The translations under genes were made by a program, and so were the position numbers. A DNA stretch of 64,000 nt from Nematostella vectensis (taxonomy: Eukaryota; Cnidaria; Anthozoa; Actiniaria; Edwardsiidae): assembly GCF_932526225.1 (NCBI RefSeq), contig NC_064036.1, positions 16,824,953 through 16,888,952 on the forward strand, read 5' to 3'. Positions 52,383-63,818 of this stretch are shown here, one piece after another; the first letter of the stretch is position 1; every line of letters starts with the position of its first letter. Below the pieces are notes generated by a model. That model saw only the letters and a list, made by a program, of their open reading frames with translations. It did not search any database and was not told where the DNA came from.

Positions 52383-52798
52383 CTGTGTGCAGAACAATGC
52401 GTCTTACAATCAGTAAGGCGATTCTTTACCCTTAGATTATTAATTGAGCGTGCTTACTCCTAAGTGCATACAAATGATGTATATTTCAAAAAGTAAAGAG
52501 CAAATCTTATTGAGCATTAGGTATAGTATGCTCTGTGTTCTGAGGTAGCATGGTCTGAGAAACCGATGGACACTACTTTGGCATGGTAATTAGTGTGTGT
52601 GTTTCATTGGATGAACACTACGAAGCGTGTGGAGGTGACTAATATTATCTTCTGCTTTTGAGAGCTGACGCTACGCACTGTTGTAGATGACTTATGGGAT
52701 AAATATGAAGCTGGGGGAGTGTTCAGATTAATTCTAGTGTGCGGAGACTACTTATAATAGCATTGCTACAATGCTCGAACTTAAAAGGCCTGTCTTAC
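52383..52798 (-). other. Intron P1-P2 of gene R
   Basis: Counterpart of 17,496-17,911; nothing recognised. Confidence 0.6.
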
Positions 52799-52934
52799 CG
52801 ATGTTTGCACCATGTGTGGCCGGTCTTCCCTGATGGCTTTCACGTAGTTGAAGATGTCCACCGTCTTTTGTTTCTTAGCCTGGCGCAGCATCGCGTCCAT
52901 CACGAGAAAAGCGCCCGTTCTTCCCACGCCGGCG
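52799..52934 (-). CDS. Gene R exon P1: D1 signature-loop exon
   Basis: Counterpart of 17,912-18,047: AGVGRTGAFLVMDAML. As in gene M, no upstream D1 exon is found. Confidence 0.92.
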
Positions 52935-53016
52935 CTGCCAGAAATAAAAAAAATCTGTAATTATCAAGTCATCTATGAGATAACTTGAAACACTCTAGAA
53001 ACTGTAAAAGTCACTT

Positions 53017-53714
53017 GCTTTCAGCGAAGAAAAGACCTTTGAGTGCGCAAACGCGGCAAACCGAACTCTATACATAGACGCTCGAAAGCGGCCTTTTTGT
53101 AGGGGTTACCTTTTTGCGTGAACGGGTTGTCGCCAGGCAGGGGGGCGCCGAGCTCGTAGAGTATCCTCCGGATGGTAAAGTAGACGTGAACCCTTAGAAA
53201 TCCCCTGATGACAGAGGGAAGCGTGGCGAAAGCGGGGTCGACTAGGGACACCCCACATCCGGCGGTTGCGCACCAGACCGCAAAGTTGAGTTGCTGTGGC
53301 CAGTACCCATAGGAAGTCTCCGATAGCCACCGACGAGACTCTTTGGCGGACTACTTGCGTGCGTGACTACTGTTGTCTCTTTGAATATGTCTCGGACCCT
53401 AGTCGTGAATGATTTGTCCTCAGCCACGTGTATCTCTAGCTGCGTGAGTAGTGGGGTGATGTCTGAGGCCGTGCTCTCCACGGGGGTCGCGGGCACGGCG
53501 TAGAGCAGCTTTTGCGCGAGGGTCAGAGACCTAGGGAAACCTAGGGAAACCGGTTTTTTGATTTGTTCGGCTATAGCGTGTTTGATATGCTCGGCTATAG
53601 AGGCTCCCGCCGCAACTGCCGCCTTCTTCGTCTCCTCCTCCTTCCTTCGGGGAATCGCCTCCTCGTTCAGCATCCGCCAGCCTTCCAAATCCATGCTCAG
53701 CCCTATTAAACACG
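53017..53714 (-). pseudogene. Polinton-like element ORF, frameshifted (copy B)
   Basis: Counterpart of 18,130-18,827, same break near 53,352. Confidence 0.5.
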
Positions 53715-53942
53715 AAGGCGGGCTATGTTCAACACAATGGTGGTCCTACATGCCGTGTTCACCGAAGGCGAACTGACGCTCTTCTTCGAACAGCCGATAA
53801 GGCGCCCACGCTTCGTGGCGCTCCGGCAGTGCTCGCTGTTTAACAGCTAGTATAATCTCGGGCGGAGCATCAGATAACGACCATAGCCTCCCTTCCGCCC
53901 ATCGCTACTCTGCCAGCCGGGCACCACACGGCCGAGTCCATC

Positions 53943-54425
53943 GTGGAAACGATCAACCGCGCAGAAAGCAAGATTCTGAGCGCGAAGCTGGATCCCCTCA
54001 CCGGGAAGATCGCGCTCATGTCCAAAGGCGTTGCGTTCCTGAATGCCGAGCTTTGCGCACTATTTGGCCTAGAGGCTAAAGACGATCAGTTGGGGGGGGG
54101 GGGGGGGGGGGCTCGCGCTGCCCGTGGGGGGGGGGGGGTGCCACTTAAGGTGACTTTGCCGAAAATAGAGGCCCTCTACATCTTCTGCGATGTCGTAGAC
54201 CGCACGCAATGCCTCGCCTTAGACGAGCCTTCAAACGTTCTCGCTTGCCTAGAAACTCGCGGGAGGCCGCACGAGAAAGTCGTCTATGGGCCCGACATCC
54301 CCGTTTGTGTCGCAGCATCTTCCTCTGAGTTTATCTCAAGTATCCAAATATGGATCAGGGATGACCGCGGTAGACGGGTGGACTTTAAGGGCAAGCCTGT
54401 TCGCCTCGTATTAGAGCTAACCTAG
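53943..54425 (+). CDS. Polinton-like structural-type ORF, open in copy B
   Basis: 160 codons from ATG to stop through two poly-G runs read as Gly. C-terminal part: ALYIFCDVVDRTQCLAL, IQIWIRDDRGRRVDFKGKPV. The poly-G lengths decide whether it is open, so sequencing error is possible. Confidence 0.5.
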   Translation: METINRAESKILSAKLDPLTGKIALMSKGVAFLNAELCALFGLEAKDDQLGGGGGGARAARGGGGVPLKVTLPKIEALYIFCDVVDRTQCLALDEPSNVLACLETRGRPHEKVVYGPDIPVCVAASSSEFISSIQIWIRDDRGRRVDFKGKPVRLVLELT

Positions 54426-54562
54426 GTCCGACATAACAAGCATGGCAAACGCATGGCGACGTTAGCAGCGGTGCCATATACCCCTCGCTTCCCAGCGTCT
54501 GCCCCCCGATTTGCTCGCAAACGCACACGACGCCTACCGCTCCGGCAAGCAACGGCGGCGAC

Positions 54563-54876
54563 GTGCAAAGCTTCCGACTCCAGAAAATATGTGACACTCA
54601 GGCGGTTCAAGACAACGAGATAACGCATCATCGACAGGTGCGGAAGAAGTATAAGCGTGCCTTTGCCGTTACCCATGCTGTGTCTGTGGCATCCGGCATC
54701 GCTGCAGGGGCGCTTTCCAGCGCCGGGGTGGGGGTCTCTTTGAGTGGGATAGGGGTTCTGATCGGCGGTCCGCTGGCAGGGGTCGCTGGGCTGGTCGGTG
54801 TCGCGGGCGCGGGCGCGGGGGTAGTCTCTAGGGGTCTTACGAGCAAGGTGGCTAAATATGAAGACACGATGGTTCT
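54563..54876 (+). pseudogene. Polinton-like ORF 3, 5' part (copy B)
   Basis: Counterpart of 19,665-19,978, cut by the BEL 5' LTR at GTTCT (54,872-54,876). Confidence 0.6.
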
Positions 54877-55365
54877 TGTCGGGGATTAAGAGTTTATTAG
54901 TTTTACGTGACGCGAGAAGGAAATTACGTTAGGTGTTATTGTCCTATCTTATCAGGAAATTAAGTAGTGATTTAATCTTGTGAACGTGAATAGCACGATG
55001 AATCGTAGTAAGAAAGGAATGTAAACTATTTAGTAAATATCCGTTTGTGGGTAGATGAAAGAAAGCGCTGTATTATCCATTGATTGTAAGGGCGTAAAAT
55101 TAGGGTATAAATAGGGAGAACATTGTATAGTTTAGTTATTGACCGTATTGATCGTATTGACCGTATTGATCGTATTGATCGTATTTAACGTATTGATCGT
55201 ATTGATCGTATTGGATTGGATTGATTGAATTGATTGTAAAACGTTGATCGTTGAGAGTTGTATTGCTTGTACGTAGCATAAAGTGCTAGTAAACGCAAAC
55301 GCAAACGCAAACGCAAAAAGGTATCGAAGGAAATTGATTGCACGGGGAAACGAATTTCCACGACA
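54877..55365 (+). repeat. BEL 5' LTR (copy B)
   Basis: 489 bp; one extra AAACGC hexamer relative to copy A. Confidence 0.93.
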
Positions 55366-55367
55366 TT

Positions 55368-55384
55368 TGGTCCTTCGAGCCGGA
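55368..55384 (+). other. Primer binding site, tRNA-Tyr type (copy B)
   Basis: TGGTCCTTCGAGCCGGA, two bases after the LTR, as in copy A. Confidence 0.8.
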
Positions 55385-55391
55385 TAGGAGA

Positions 55392-56591
55392 ATGGCGACT
55401 ATAGCATCAAAGAGGAAATCCAGAGCGGGACACAGAGCCTTCGTGACGAGGTTTATGGCTGAGGGGTGCGAGGAAAAGAGTGCGGTCGAAGTACTGAGAG
55501 ACCGGCTACAGATCCTCAAGACCCTCGACGATGAAGTGCTTGAGTTGATGTCCAGAGATGACGTATTCACCGAAGAAGATGTAGAAGAAGAGACGGTGAA
55601 CGCAGGAAAGATAGAAACGACAATAAGAGAAAAGATATTGGCGCTCGAGGCAGCCGAAGAGACGAGCCGCCGAAACAGCGTAGCAAGTGAGATTGAGAGT
55701 GAAGCCGCCGCGAGCAGTGCGCAAGACCAAGAGACAAGAGCCCGATTGCCTAAGCTGAGGCTAAAGAACTTTGCTGGGAGTGTCGGTGAGTGGCAGGAGT
55801 TTTGGGATGGATTCGAGAGTAGTATCCATTCCAATCCTCGCCTGGCCACCGTCGATAAGTTCAATTATTTGAGAAGTCTGCTCGTGGGACCGGCGCGGGG
55901 AGCGGTGGCAGGATTCGCCCTGACGGCGGCAAATTACCAGTCGGCTATCGATCTCCTGAAGAGGCGATACGGCCAAACAGAAAAGATAAAGAGGGCACAC
56001 ATAAATGAGATAATGAAGGTGCGGGGAGTCACGAGCGAGAAAGACGCGGCTGGTCTTCGCCGATTTTACGACGTGGTGGAGACCAAGCACCGAGGGCTGC
56101 AGGCGCTGGGAGTGGAGGCGGCCCAGTATGAAAGCATACTAGTGCCGGCCTTGTTAGAAAAAATCCCAGAGGCGGTGCGGCTCTCGATAACGAGAGGAAA
56201 GAGCCACGAGAACTGGGTGATGGAAGAGATGCTAGCGGAGCTACTCGAGGAGGTCGAGCTACGAGAGCGATGCCAGCCAGACGAGAGACCCGCACCCCAA
56301 GAGCAGAACCGAGGGAGGCAAGGCCCAAACTCAGCGAGCGCCTTGGCGACGGCAGGGACCAGAAAAAGATGCGCCTTCTGCCTCGGGGAACATCGAGAGG
56401 ACGAATGCTCCAAAGTAAAGCTGCCAAAGGATAGAATAAATATATTGCGTAAGTTTGGAAGATGTTTTATATGCCTAAAAAAGGGACATAGGTCCAACGA
56501 ATGTTTTAATAAGGATGGGTGTAGCGATTGTCGTGGGAGGCACCACGTTTCGATTTGTTACGAGAGAGAGAGAGAGTTAATGAGAACGTGA
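55392..56591 (+). CDS. BEL gag region (copy B), truncated by GA slip
   Basis: Same gag as copy A through the three cysteine clusters. An extra GA in the GAGAGAGAG run near 56,570 shifts the frame and ends it at TGA (56,589-56,591). Confidence 0.9.
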   Translation: MATIASKRKSRAGHRAFVTRFMAEGCEEKSAVEVLRDRLQILKTLDDEVLELMSRDDVFTEEDVEEETVNAGKIETTIREKILALEAAEETSRRNSVASEIESEAAASSAQDQETRARLPKLRLKNFAGSVGEWQEFWDGFESSIHSNPRLATVDKFNYLRSLLVGPARGAVAGFALTAANYQSAIDLLKRRYGQTEKIKRAHINEIMKVRGVTSEKDAAGLRRFYDVVETKHRGLQALGVEAAQYESILVPALLEKIPEAVRLSITRGKSHENWVMEEMLAELLEEVELRERCQPDERPAPQEQNRGRQGPNSASALATAGTRKRCAFCLGEHREDECSKVKLPKDRINILRKFGRCFICLKKGHRSNECFNKDGCSDCRGRHHVSICYERERELMRT

Positions 56592-59500
56592 CGAAGGGGG
56601 CTAGCGTGACGGAAACTAGCGTCCATGTATGTACTGGGGGGCTAGTCGCGTTACAGACCGCCCAGGGAATTATACGGGGGGAGAGAAGCGTAAAAGCGAG
56701 AGTACTTTTTGATGCAGGTAGCCATAAATCCTTTATTACTAGCAAAACGGTGAAAGCAGCAGGATTAAAAGGGGTTAGGAAGGAATGGCTAGAAATAAGT
56801 GCTTTTGGGCAAAAGGGAAAAGATAGTGGATTACGTGACGTGTTTTCCTTTGAAATCCATCCCATAAGAGGTGGCGAAAGTGTCAAAATAGAAGCGTATG
56901 AAGTTCCCAGTATCACGCAAATTAGAAACGTGCATGTCGAACAAAGAAAGCTTGAATACGCACATCTCCAAAATTTGTGGTTTTCGGATGTGAATAGAAA
57001 GGACGAAGTCCTTGAAATCGAAATTCTCGTGGGGAGCGATAGTTTGTGGCAATTTCAGAACGGCAGAACCATTCGAGGGGCAAGGGATCAGCCGGTTGCT
57101 ATTCAGACAACACTGGGCTGGGTTTTGTCGGGTCCCCTGCAAGGAGATGAAGGAGGTGTCAGCAATGTTAATTTGATCGGTTGTGATTTGTCGAGTTCGA
57201 ATGTTGAAAGTGAGGTTGTAAAATTGTGGGACTACGAGACTTTGGGTATTCGCGAAGAGAATGAAGTTCACGAATCATTGAAAGACGGAATTGTTTTTAC
57301 GGGTGAGCGGTATCGAGTAAAATTGCCTTGGAAGGAAGGCATAGAGTGTTTACCGAGTAATTACGGTAATAGTGTCACGCGATTAAGAGGTCAATTGGCC
57401 AGGCTTCAAAAGGAGCCAGATATTCGTGCCGAATATGATGCGATCATAAAGCAACAAGTCGAGTCAGGAATAATAGAGAGAGTTTACGAGCTCGAGAGCG
57501 CGAATAAGGTCCATTATTTGCCGCATCATGCTGTAGTTCGCAAGGAAGCAAAAACTACTAAAGTGAGAATTGTGTATGACGCGTCATCGAAAGAGCGAAA
57601 GAGAGGCGTTTGTTTAAACGATTGTTTGCACGTAGGACCTGCTTTGACTCCGCTATTATATGAAATTCTAATCCGTTTTCGCCAAAGAAAGATCGCGCTT
57701 GTCGGCGACATTGAAAAGGCGTTTCTCAATATCGAAGTAGATGAAGCCGACAGAGATTGTTTGAGATTTCTTTGGGTAAATGACGTTGAGGCAAAAGAAG
57801 CCGCGCCAATAATTTACCGATTTTGCCGAGTTGTTTTTGGAGTAAATTGTTCGCCTTTTCTGTTGAATGCCACTTTGCGTTATCATTTAGAAAGTTTTGC
57901 CAAGGAAGAGCCGGAATTCGTGCGAGTAATGAAGGATAGTTTTTACGTTGATGATTTGGTGACAGGCGCAGAGTCGGCAGATAAGGCACTTGAGTTATTT
58001 GAGAAAGCACGTGCGCGGATGGCGACAGGGGGGTTTAAACTGCGGAAGTGGCTAAGCAATGACGAGAAAGTGACAGCGGAAATACGAGAGCGTGAGAATG
58101 ACGTGACGTTGTGTGACAGAGAGACCAACGTGACAGTTCGTGACAGTGTAGACACTGATAGTGACGAAGCGACGTACGCAAAGGCGATGCTTGGAGTTAA
58201 GGATGAAATGTCGGTTGTAGACAAGGTACTAGGGCACGAGTGGAATTGTAAGAATGACGAGTTTAGGTTCGACTTAGAGAGGCTTGCGGATAAGGCCGCA
58301 GGTGTGAATGTGACAAAGCGGAACACCTTGAAAGTGATGGCGAGTATGTATGATCCATTGGGTATTGTTAGTCCCATCATGGTAAGTATGAAAGTGCTTT
58401 TTCAGGAATTGTGTGTCGAGAAGTTAGATTGGGACGAAGAGTTGACTGGAGAAAGGAAGAAGCGTTGGTTAAGTTGGTTGGATGATTTGAAACGCGTGAA
58501 GGAAGTTAGAATAGCGCGTTGTGTGTATGGCGTGAGTGGAGCGGAAGTGACGTATTCGCTTCATGGGTTTGGTGACGCCAGTAAGAAGGCTTACTGCGCG
58601 GTGATTTATTGCGTTACCGAGTTGTATGGGGCCTATCACGTTGAACTGCTTACATCCAAAACACGAGTTGCTCCGTTGAAGGAACAGACAATACCGCGCC
58701 TAGAGTTGATGTCCGGGAGAGTGTTGGCGCAGTTAATGGCGACGGTGGTGAATGCGATTAGTGGTGAGGTTGAGCTGAGTGGGAGACGTTGTTGGCTTGA
58801 CAGTAAAACTGCGCTGTGCTGGATAAATAATCAGGGCGAATGGAAGCAGTTTGTGAAACAGAGAGTGAATGAGATTCTTAGGCTGACGACCAAGGCGGAC
58901 TGGGGCCATTGTCCAGGGATAGAGAACCCTGCTGATATCGGTTCGCGCGGTGCGTTGGCATCAGAACTGGTGAATAATCAGCTGTGGAGCAAGGGCCCAC
59001 AGTGGTTGGCTAGACCAGAGAGTGAGTGGCCGGTGACTGAAGAGATTGTAGAGACAACGGAGAGTTGTGCTGAAGAGTGCAAGCGAGTGACAGTCGCGCT
59101 TACTAACGTGACGAAACAGAGTGTTGCGAGTGTGGTAGACATAGAGCGCTACAGTAGTTTGACCCGACTTTTACGAGTGACAGCGTGGGTAGGACGATTT
59201 GTGAACAACCTTAGGTTAGGACTGAAGGGTGAGACTATTGTGACTGGAGCGCTGACAATTGACGAGTTGACGAGTGCCGAGTTACTGTGGGTGAAGGCTG
59301 CTCAGAGTGAATTGAGATCGGCAAAACACTACAAGGATTTGGTAAAAGATCTTGGAGTCCAGGAGTGTGATGGGGTTCTTAGGTGCGCAGGGAGGCTCGG
59401 GAACTCCCAACTAGAGAACGATACAAAGAATCCGATTCTTTTGCCCAGGGGTCATAAGTTCACTAGGCTTGTCATGGATAGTTGTCATGCGAGAGTTTGT

Positions 59501-60700
59501 CATAGCGGTGTTCGAGCTACCTTGGCAGAACTCAGAGCGCGATTTTGGGTGCCTAAGGGAAGGCAGGCGGTAAAGAAGAGTGTTAGTGAGTGTGTGGTGT
59601 GCAAACGGGTTCAAGGGAGGCCGTACGACAAACCTCCGATAGCTGCGTTACCTGAGTTTCGAGTTTCGGAAGCACCGCCGTTTTCTAAGACGGGCGTAGA
59701 TTTTGCGGGACCAGTGTACATCAAAAGCCACGAGGGCATGAAGAAGATGTATATTGCCTTGTTTACGTGTTCGGTTACGCGAGCGTTACATTTAGAGCTG
59801 ACGGAAGATTTATCGACTAGATCGTTTTTGAATTGTTTACGTAGATTTTGTGCAAGACGCGGGACGCCCGCATTGATAGTTTCAGATAACGCAAAGACAT
59901 TCAAATCCGCAGCAAAGTTTTTGAATGAATTGTACGATCAACCGGATATTAGAACGTATTGTGAGGAGAATCGAATCCAGTGGAAGTTCAATCTCGAGAG
60001 AGCTCCCTGGTGGGGAGGTTTCTTTGAGAGAATGGTTGGAACAGTGAAGCGTTGTTTGAAGAAGGTGTTGGGCAATGCAAGGTTGAATTGTGACGAGATG
60101 CAGACGACCTTGGTAGAGTTGGAAGGGACTTTGAATTCGCGGCCATTGACGTATGAATATGATGAGGTCGGTGCAGAGATGCTGACACCGTCGCATTTGT
60201 TGTTCGGACGGAGATTGTTAAATTTGCCTGACGAGTTACGAGATGACGAGGACGAGGAAGTGAATGGGATGATGAAAAGGTTCAGGTACCTAGCGAAGAA
60301 ACGGAGACATTTCTGGAACAGGTGGTTCAAGGAATACCTGGTAGATTTGCGCGAGCAGCATAAGGTTGTGAATAGTGGACGTAAGGTTGCAGAGGTCGGT
60401 GATGTTGTGTTGTTGTTTGATGAGACATTGAAGCGAAGTGAGTGGAAGATGGCCGTTGTAGAGGAGTTGATTCAAGGCCCGGACGGGCAGGTTAGAGGTG
60501 CTGTAATCAGAGTGTTGTCCCGGGGGAAGCCCATTAGGATGAAGCGACCAGTTCAACGCTTGTACCCCTTAGAAGTGAAATGTGCCGAGGGTGCGGGGGT
60601 AAGCAAAACTGTGGAGGGAATAGAGGTTCCTAACGAAAGGCCTAAACGCGCTGCAGCGTTAGACGCGCAGTGGCGAACTCGTTCGATGATTGACTCGTAG
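56528..60700 (+). CDS. BEL protease-pol region (copy B)
   Basis: Open from the protease-like domain (VLFDAGSHKSFITSKTV) through RT (YVDD), RNase H, integrase (HHCC and DDE motifs) and the DUF5641 tail to TAG. The protease-RT junction is unbroken, unlike copy A. Confidence 0.92.
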   Translation: MSWEAPRFDLLRERERVNENVTKGASVTETSVHVCTGGLVALQTAQGIIRGERSVKARVLFDAGSHKSFITSKTVKAAGLKGVRKEWLEISAFGQKGKDSGLRDVFSFEIHPIRGGESVKIEAYEVPSITQIRNVHVEQRKLEYAHLQNLWFSDVNRKDEVLEIEILVGSDSLWQFQNGRTIRGARDQPVAIQTTLGWVLSGPLQGDEGGVSNVNLIGCDLSSSNVESEVVKLWDYETLGIREENEVHESLKDGIVFTGERYRVKLPWKEGIECLPSNYGNSVTRLRGQLARLQKEPDIRAEYDAIIKQQVESGIIERVYELESANKVHYLPHHAVVRKEAKTTKVRIVYDASSKERKRGVCLNDCLHVGPALTPLLYEILIRFRQRKIALVGDIEKAFLNIEVDEADRDCLRFLWVNDVEAKEAAPIIYRFCRVVFGVNCSPFLLNATLRYHLESFAKEEPEFVRVMKDSFYVDDLVTGAESADKALELFEKARARMATGGFKLRKWLSNDEKVTAEIRERENDVTLCDRETNVTVRDSVDTDSDEATYAKAMLGVKDEMSVVDKVLGHEWNCKNDEFRFDLERLADKAAGVNVTKRNTLKVMASMYDPLGIVSPIMVSMKVLFQELCVEKLDWDEELTGERKKRWLSWLDDLKRVKEVRIARCVYGVSGAEVTYSLHGFGDASKKAYCAVIYCVTELYGAYHVELLTSKTRVAPLKEQTIPRLELMSGRVLAQLMATVVNAISGEVELSGRRCWLDSKTALCWINNQGEWKQFVKQRVNEILRLTTKADWGHCPGIENPADIGSRGALASELVNNQLWSKGPQWLARPESEWPVTEEIVETTESCAEECKRVTVALTNVTKQSVASVVDIERYSSLTRLLRVTAWVGRFVNNLRLGLKGETIVTGALTIDELTSAELLWVKAAQSELRSAKHYKDLVKDLGVQECDGVLRCAGRLGNSQLENDTKNPILLPRGHKFTRLVMDSCHARVCHSGVRATLAELRARFWVPKGRQAVKKSVSECVVCKRVQGRPYDKPPIAALPEFRVSEAPPFSKTGVDFAGPVYIKSHEGMKKMYIALFTCSVTRALHLELTEDLSTRSFLNCLRRFCARRGTPALIVSDNAKTFKSAAKFLNELYDQPDIRTYCEENRIQWKFNLERAPWWGGFFERMVGTVKRCLKKVLGNARLNCDEMQTTLVELEGTLNSRPLTYEYDEVGAEMLTPSHLLFGRRLLNLPDELRDDEDEEVNGMMKRFRYLAKKRRHFWNRWFKEYLVDLREQHKVVNSGRKVAEVGDVVLLFDETLKRSEWKMAVVEELIQGPDGQVRGAVIRVLSRGKPIRMKRPVQRLYPLEVKCAEGAGVSKTVEGIEVPNERPKRAAALDAQWRTRSMIDS

Positions 60701-60719
60701 ACGAGTCAAGGGGGGAGTG

Positions 60720-61211
60720 TGTCGGGGATTGAGAGTTTATTAGTTTTACGTGACGCGAGAAGGAAATTACGTTAGGTGTTATTGTCCTATCTTATCAGGA
60801 AATTAAGTAGTGATTTAATCTTGTGAACGTGAATAGCACGATGAATCGTAGTAAGAAAGGAATGTAAACTATTTAGTAAATATCCGTTTGTGGGTAGATG
60901 AAAGAAAGCGCTGTATTATCCATTGATTGTAAGGGCGTAAAATTAGGGTATAAATAGGGAGAACATTGTATAGTTTAGTTATTGACCGTATTGATCGTAT
61001 TGACCGTATTGATCGTATTGATCGTATTGAACGTATTGATCGTATTGATCGTATTGATCGTATTGGATTGGATTGATTGAATTGATTGTAAAACGTTGAT
61101 CGTTGAGAGTTGTATTGCTTGTACGTAGCATGAAGTGCTAGTAAACGCAAACGCAAACGCAAAAAGGTATCGAAGGAAATTGATTGCACGGGGAAACGAA
61201 TTTCCACGACA
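60720..61211 (+). repeat. BEL 3' LTR (copy B)
   Basis: 492 bp, preceded by the polypurine tract AAGGGGGGAGTG at 60,708-60,719. Confidence 0.93.
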
Positions 61212-61475
61212 GTTCTAGCGGAGAGTAAGAAAAACTCGATCAGCGAGCTGGCCTCTAAGGCTCTGCAGGACGGGCATATCTCAGACGAAGAGTTTCGGCT
61301 AATACTTCAGGAACAAGAGAGATACTACGCGCTCAAGGCCGCTATCAGAGCTCGACACGGCCTCGCACCGCGTGAGAAAAAAAGCAGGAAAGGGCCCTCC
61401 CTGGAGACACGTGAAAAGATGAAAAAGAGGCTGCGAGAAATTCGCGAGGAGTTCGGGAGCGAGGTGTTAGAGTAA
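61212..61475 (+). pseudogene. Polinton-like ORF 3, 3' part (copy B)
   Basis: Counterpart of 26,301-26,564; the end reads EVLE instead of EVFE. Confidence 0.6.
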
Positions 61476-61768
61476 AACTCAGGTTTAAACGCCACGCCAG
61501 CGGCTTTGTATTTACGGCCGAAATTGCCCAAAAGAGTCGTGTACGCGAACCGCGCCCGGCCTACATGAACAATTGCCCTAACTATTTATGTACGTGAAAC
61601 ATTATATGCTTGATATATAGAAGGAGGGTAGCGGCTGGGGGGCTCGGAGGGGCGCGCCGCGCCTCCCAAGCCTAAGATGGGGTTGAGGGGGGGGGGGGGG
61701 GGGAGGGGGTCGGAGGGGGCCGCCGCGGCCCCCAGGGGGGTTTTACTCAAACTACCCAGTCCCCCCCC

Positions 61769-62018
61769 GTCGAATCCGTTGTATCGCGACCCGCGTTTTC
61801 AAAACACGATTTGTTTTGGTTTTCTGTTCCGTCATTAAAATCATTCTGAGCCAATCAAAGTCTCGCTTTGTACACTTCCCTGGCTATCCTCTGGTCGAAA
61901 ACTAGACAGTGACGCGACACAAAGCCAGGCAACTGCACTAGGCGAGAGATGGCCAAAGGAAAGGACAAAAACAAATCGATGTTTTGAAAATGCGGCGTCG
62001 CGATACAACGGATTCGAC
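61769..62018. mobile_element. MITE with ~50-bp inverted ends (copy B)
   Basis: Counterpart of 26,862-27,111. Confidence 0.75.
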
Positions 62019-62536
62019 AGTAACGGTAAATTATGACGAGCAAAAACTCTTTTAAAGTCGAAGTATATCTGCGTGTGTGCGACTACTAGCACTCATAGGG
62101 TTCTTGTACCACTATCTCGTAAGCATATGTTTTGATTGGTTTGTCCCGGGGGTTAATGCGTAATCAAGACACACACATATACTTTTTACACAGTCATATT
62201 CTAAATTGTCAAACGTCTTACGCAAGAGAAACTAAACTACTAAAAAAAAAAAGGTTGTGATAAATATAAGAGCCAGATACTCAAAAATAAGAGTTACAAA
62301 CGAAAAGTTCAAAAAGCTAATTATGTTTTCAAACAAGGTAAGTATAAACAATACGTAAGTACCAACAAGATGAAACTAAACTCTAGTGCGTGTCAGGTTT
62401 GTTGCTGTAAACAATATTTGGTGGACGCCTTTTTGTCAACGACAATTTTAAGTCCTCTCCCCATTCATCCAATTCATCCCTCATCCACCCTCCCCCCCTT
62501 GTTATATGATGCAGAGTCCCTTACAATACCGTGTTG
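62019..62536 (-). other. Non-coding between MITEs (copy B)
   Basis: Counterpart of 27,112-27,609; no D1 exon found. Confidence 0.55.
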
Positions 62537-62951
62537 CAGGCCCGTAGCCAGGATTTTAAGCGGGATGGTTCGTTTTTCCATTTTTATTAGCAGACCAAAC
62601 TTCTGGTATACCCCTCTCCTCGCCTTATTACATAAGGCAATCAATACTTCAAATAACTTCACTTGTATTTAAAATGGTATTAATAGGGTGGATGCCAATG
62701 TGTGTATGCTAGTGTGCTTTTAAAGTCCACATTTATGGTAATATAAAGATAATTATTTTAAAAAGATCTTTATATTCTATTTAAAGACATCTTGATGTGC
62801 ACGATATGTCTAGCCAAACGTTATATTTTTTTGTTAAATCTTAGCGGACCTTCAAGCCGAATTTGGGGGGGGGGGGGGGGGGGGGTGTGTGTGTGTGTGT
62901 GTGTGTGGGGGGTTCGTCCGAACCCTCCGAACCCCTCTGGCTACGGGCCTG
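62537..62951. mobile_element. MITE with CAGGCCCGTAGCCAG ends (copy B)
   Basis: Counterpart of 27,615-28,023, with longer G and GT runs. Confidence 0.8.
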
Positions 62952-62979
62952 TGTTGTCGGGTGCCTTTACGTGACTCGA

Positions 62980-63113
62980 TTACAATGGGCGACTAGTACG
63001 TCCTAATCTACAAAGACAAACGGCTGCGATGATTATCGCGATTAAGGTGACAGCTAGCACTACTGTGCAAACAATCAGTATAATCTGCAGAATCCTGGAT
63101 GTTTCCTTTTCTT
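62980..63113 (-). CDS. Gene R transmembrane exon with stop
   Basis: Counterpart of 28,052-28,185; same membrane segment, tail CRLGRTSRPL and TAA. Confidence 0.8.
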
Positions 63114-63350
63114 CTGAAAAAACAAAAAACAAAAAAAAAAACATACATGTTGCTTTAGGACATCTATCGAAACGTACAAGAGGATAAAAAAGATTTTTTA
63201 TAATAATATGACTCTACACCGCAGTATTCATCTAACTAGTAGCGTGAACCCGACAGTGGTCACCTTAATCTATGTGACCTACCAAGAACCAATGGTGCGT
63301 TTTGGGTACTTTTTGAAGATAAAGATCCAAGCATCAAACTAAAGTCTTAC

Positions 63351-63386
63351 CTTTCTCCTTTTGCTGTTTCGCCTTTAATGCTTCTT
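63351..63386 (-). CDS. Gene R 36-bp microexon
   Basis: Counterpart of 28,423-28,458. Confidence 0.75.
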
Positions 63387-63567
63387 CTGCAAGAACAATA
63401 AGATATTTTCAAAAAGTCTAAAAATATCCTTTGGTTAAAAAAGAAAACAATACAGAATGGAAAAATAACAGCTTAAAAAAATTAAAGAATAAGTTAGAAT
63501 AACAAATAGATAAGTTTGTCTTATCAGAGGTTGCAACAAGACGTTAAAAAAGGGAATTATTGCATAC

Positions 63568-63818
63568 CGTTGTCATACTCATCGGTTATTCGCACGACAC
63601 AGGTATCCCGCGTTGTGTTTACCACGGCCTTTGTGGGGTCTACAGGGGTGAAACTAATCGAAAAGAGCTCGTCACTTTCCGCTATGCTGTCGGTCACGAT
63701 CGTGATGTTAGCAGACACTTCGGTTTGCTCGGGGGCGAACGTGATAATGTCATCTTTGAAATCCCGGATGTCGGCCTTAATCATTGCTGTCCACACCATG
63801 CTCTGAACCTCTTTGAGC
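63568..63818 (-). CDS. Gene R exon 7b: second half of Calx-beta domain 7
   Basis: Counterpart of 28,640-28,890, same protein. Confidence 0.85.

Larger units (their letters stand above)
54877..61211 (+). mobile_element. BEL/Pao LTR retrotransposon (copy B), 6,335 bp
   Basis: Same insertion as 19,979-26,300, with GTTCT at 54,872-54,876 and 61,212-61,216. The LTRs differ from each other at the same sites as in copy A, so the element was inserted, and had aged slightly, before the unit was duplicated. The copy-A deletion is absent, but a 2-base GA gain near 56,570 splits gag from the rest. Confidence 0.95.
53017..61680. mobile_element. Polinton-like element remnant, split by BEL insertion (copy B)
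   Basis: Counterpart of 18,130-26,760 with the same three ORFs, the same BEL insertion point and the same frame break in the minus-strand ORF. Confidence 0.45.
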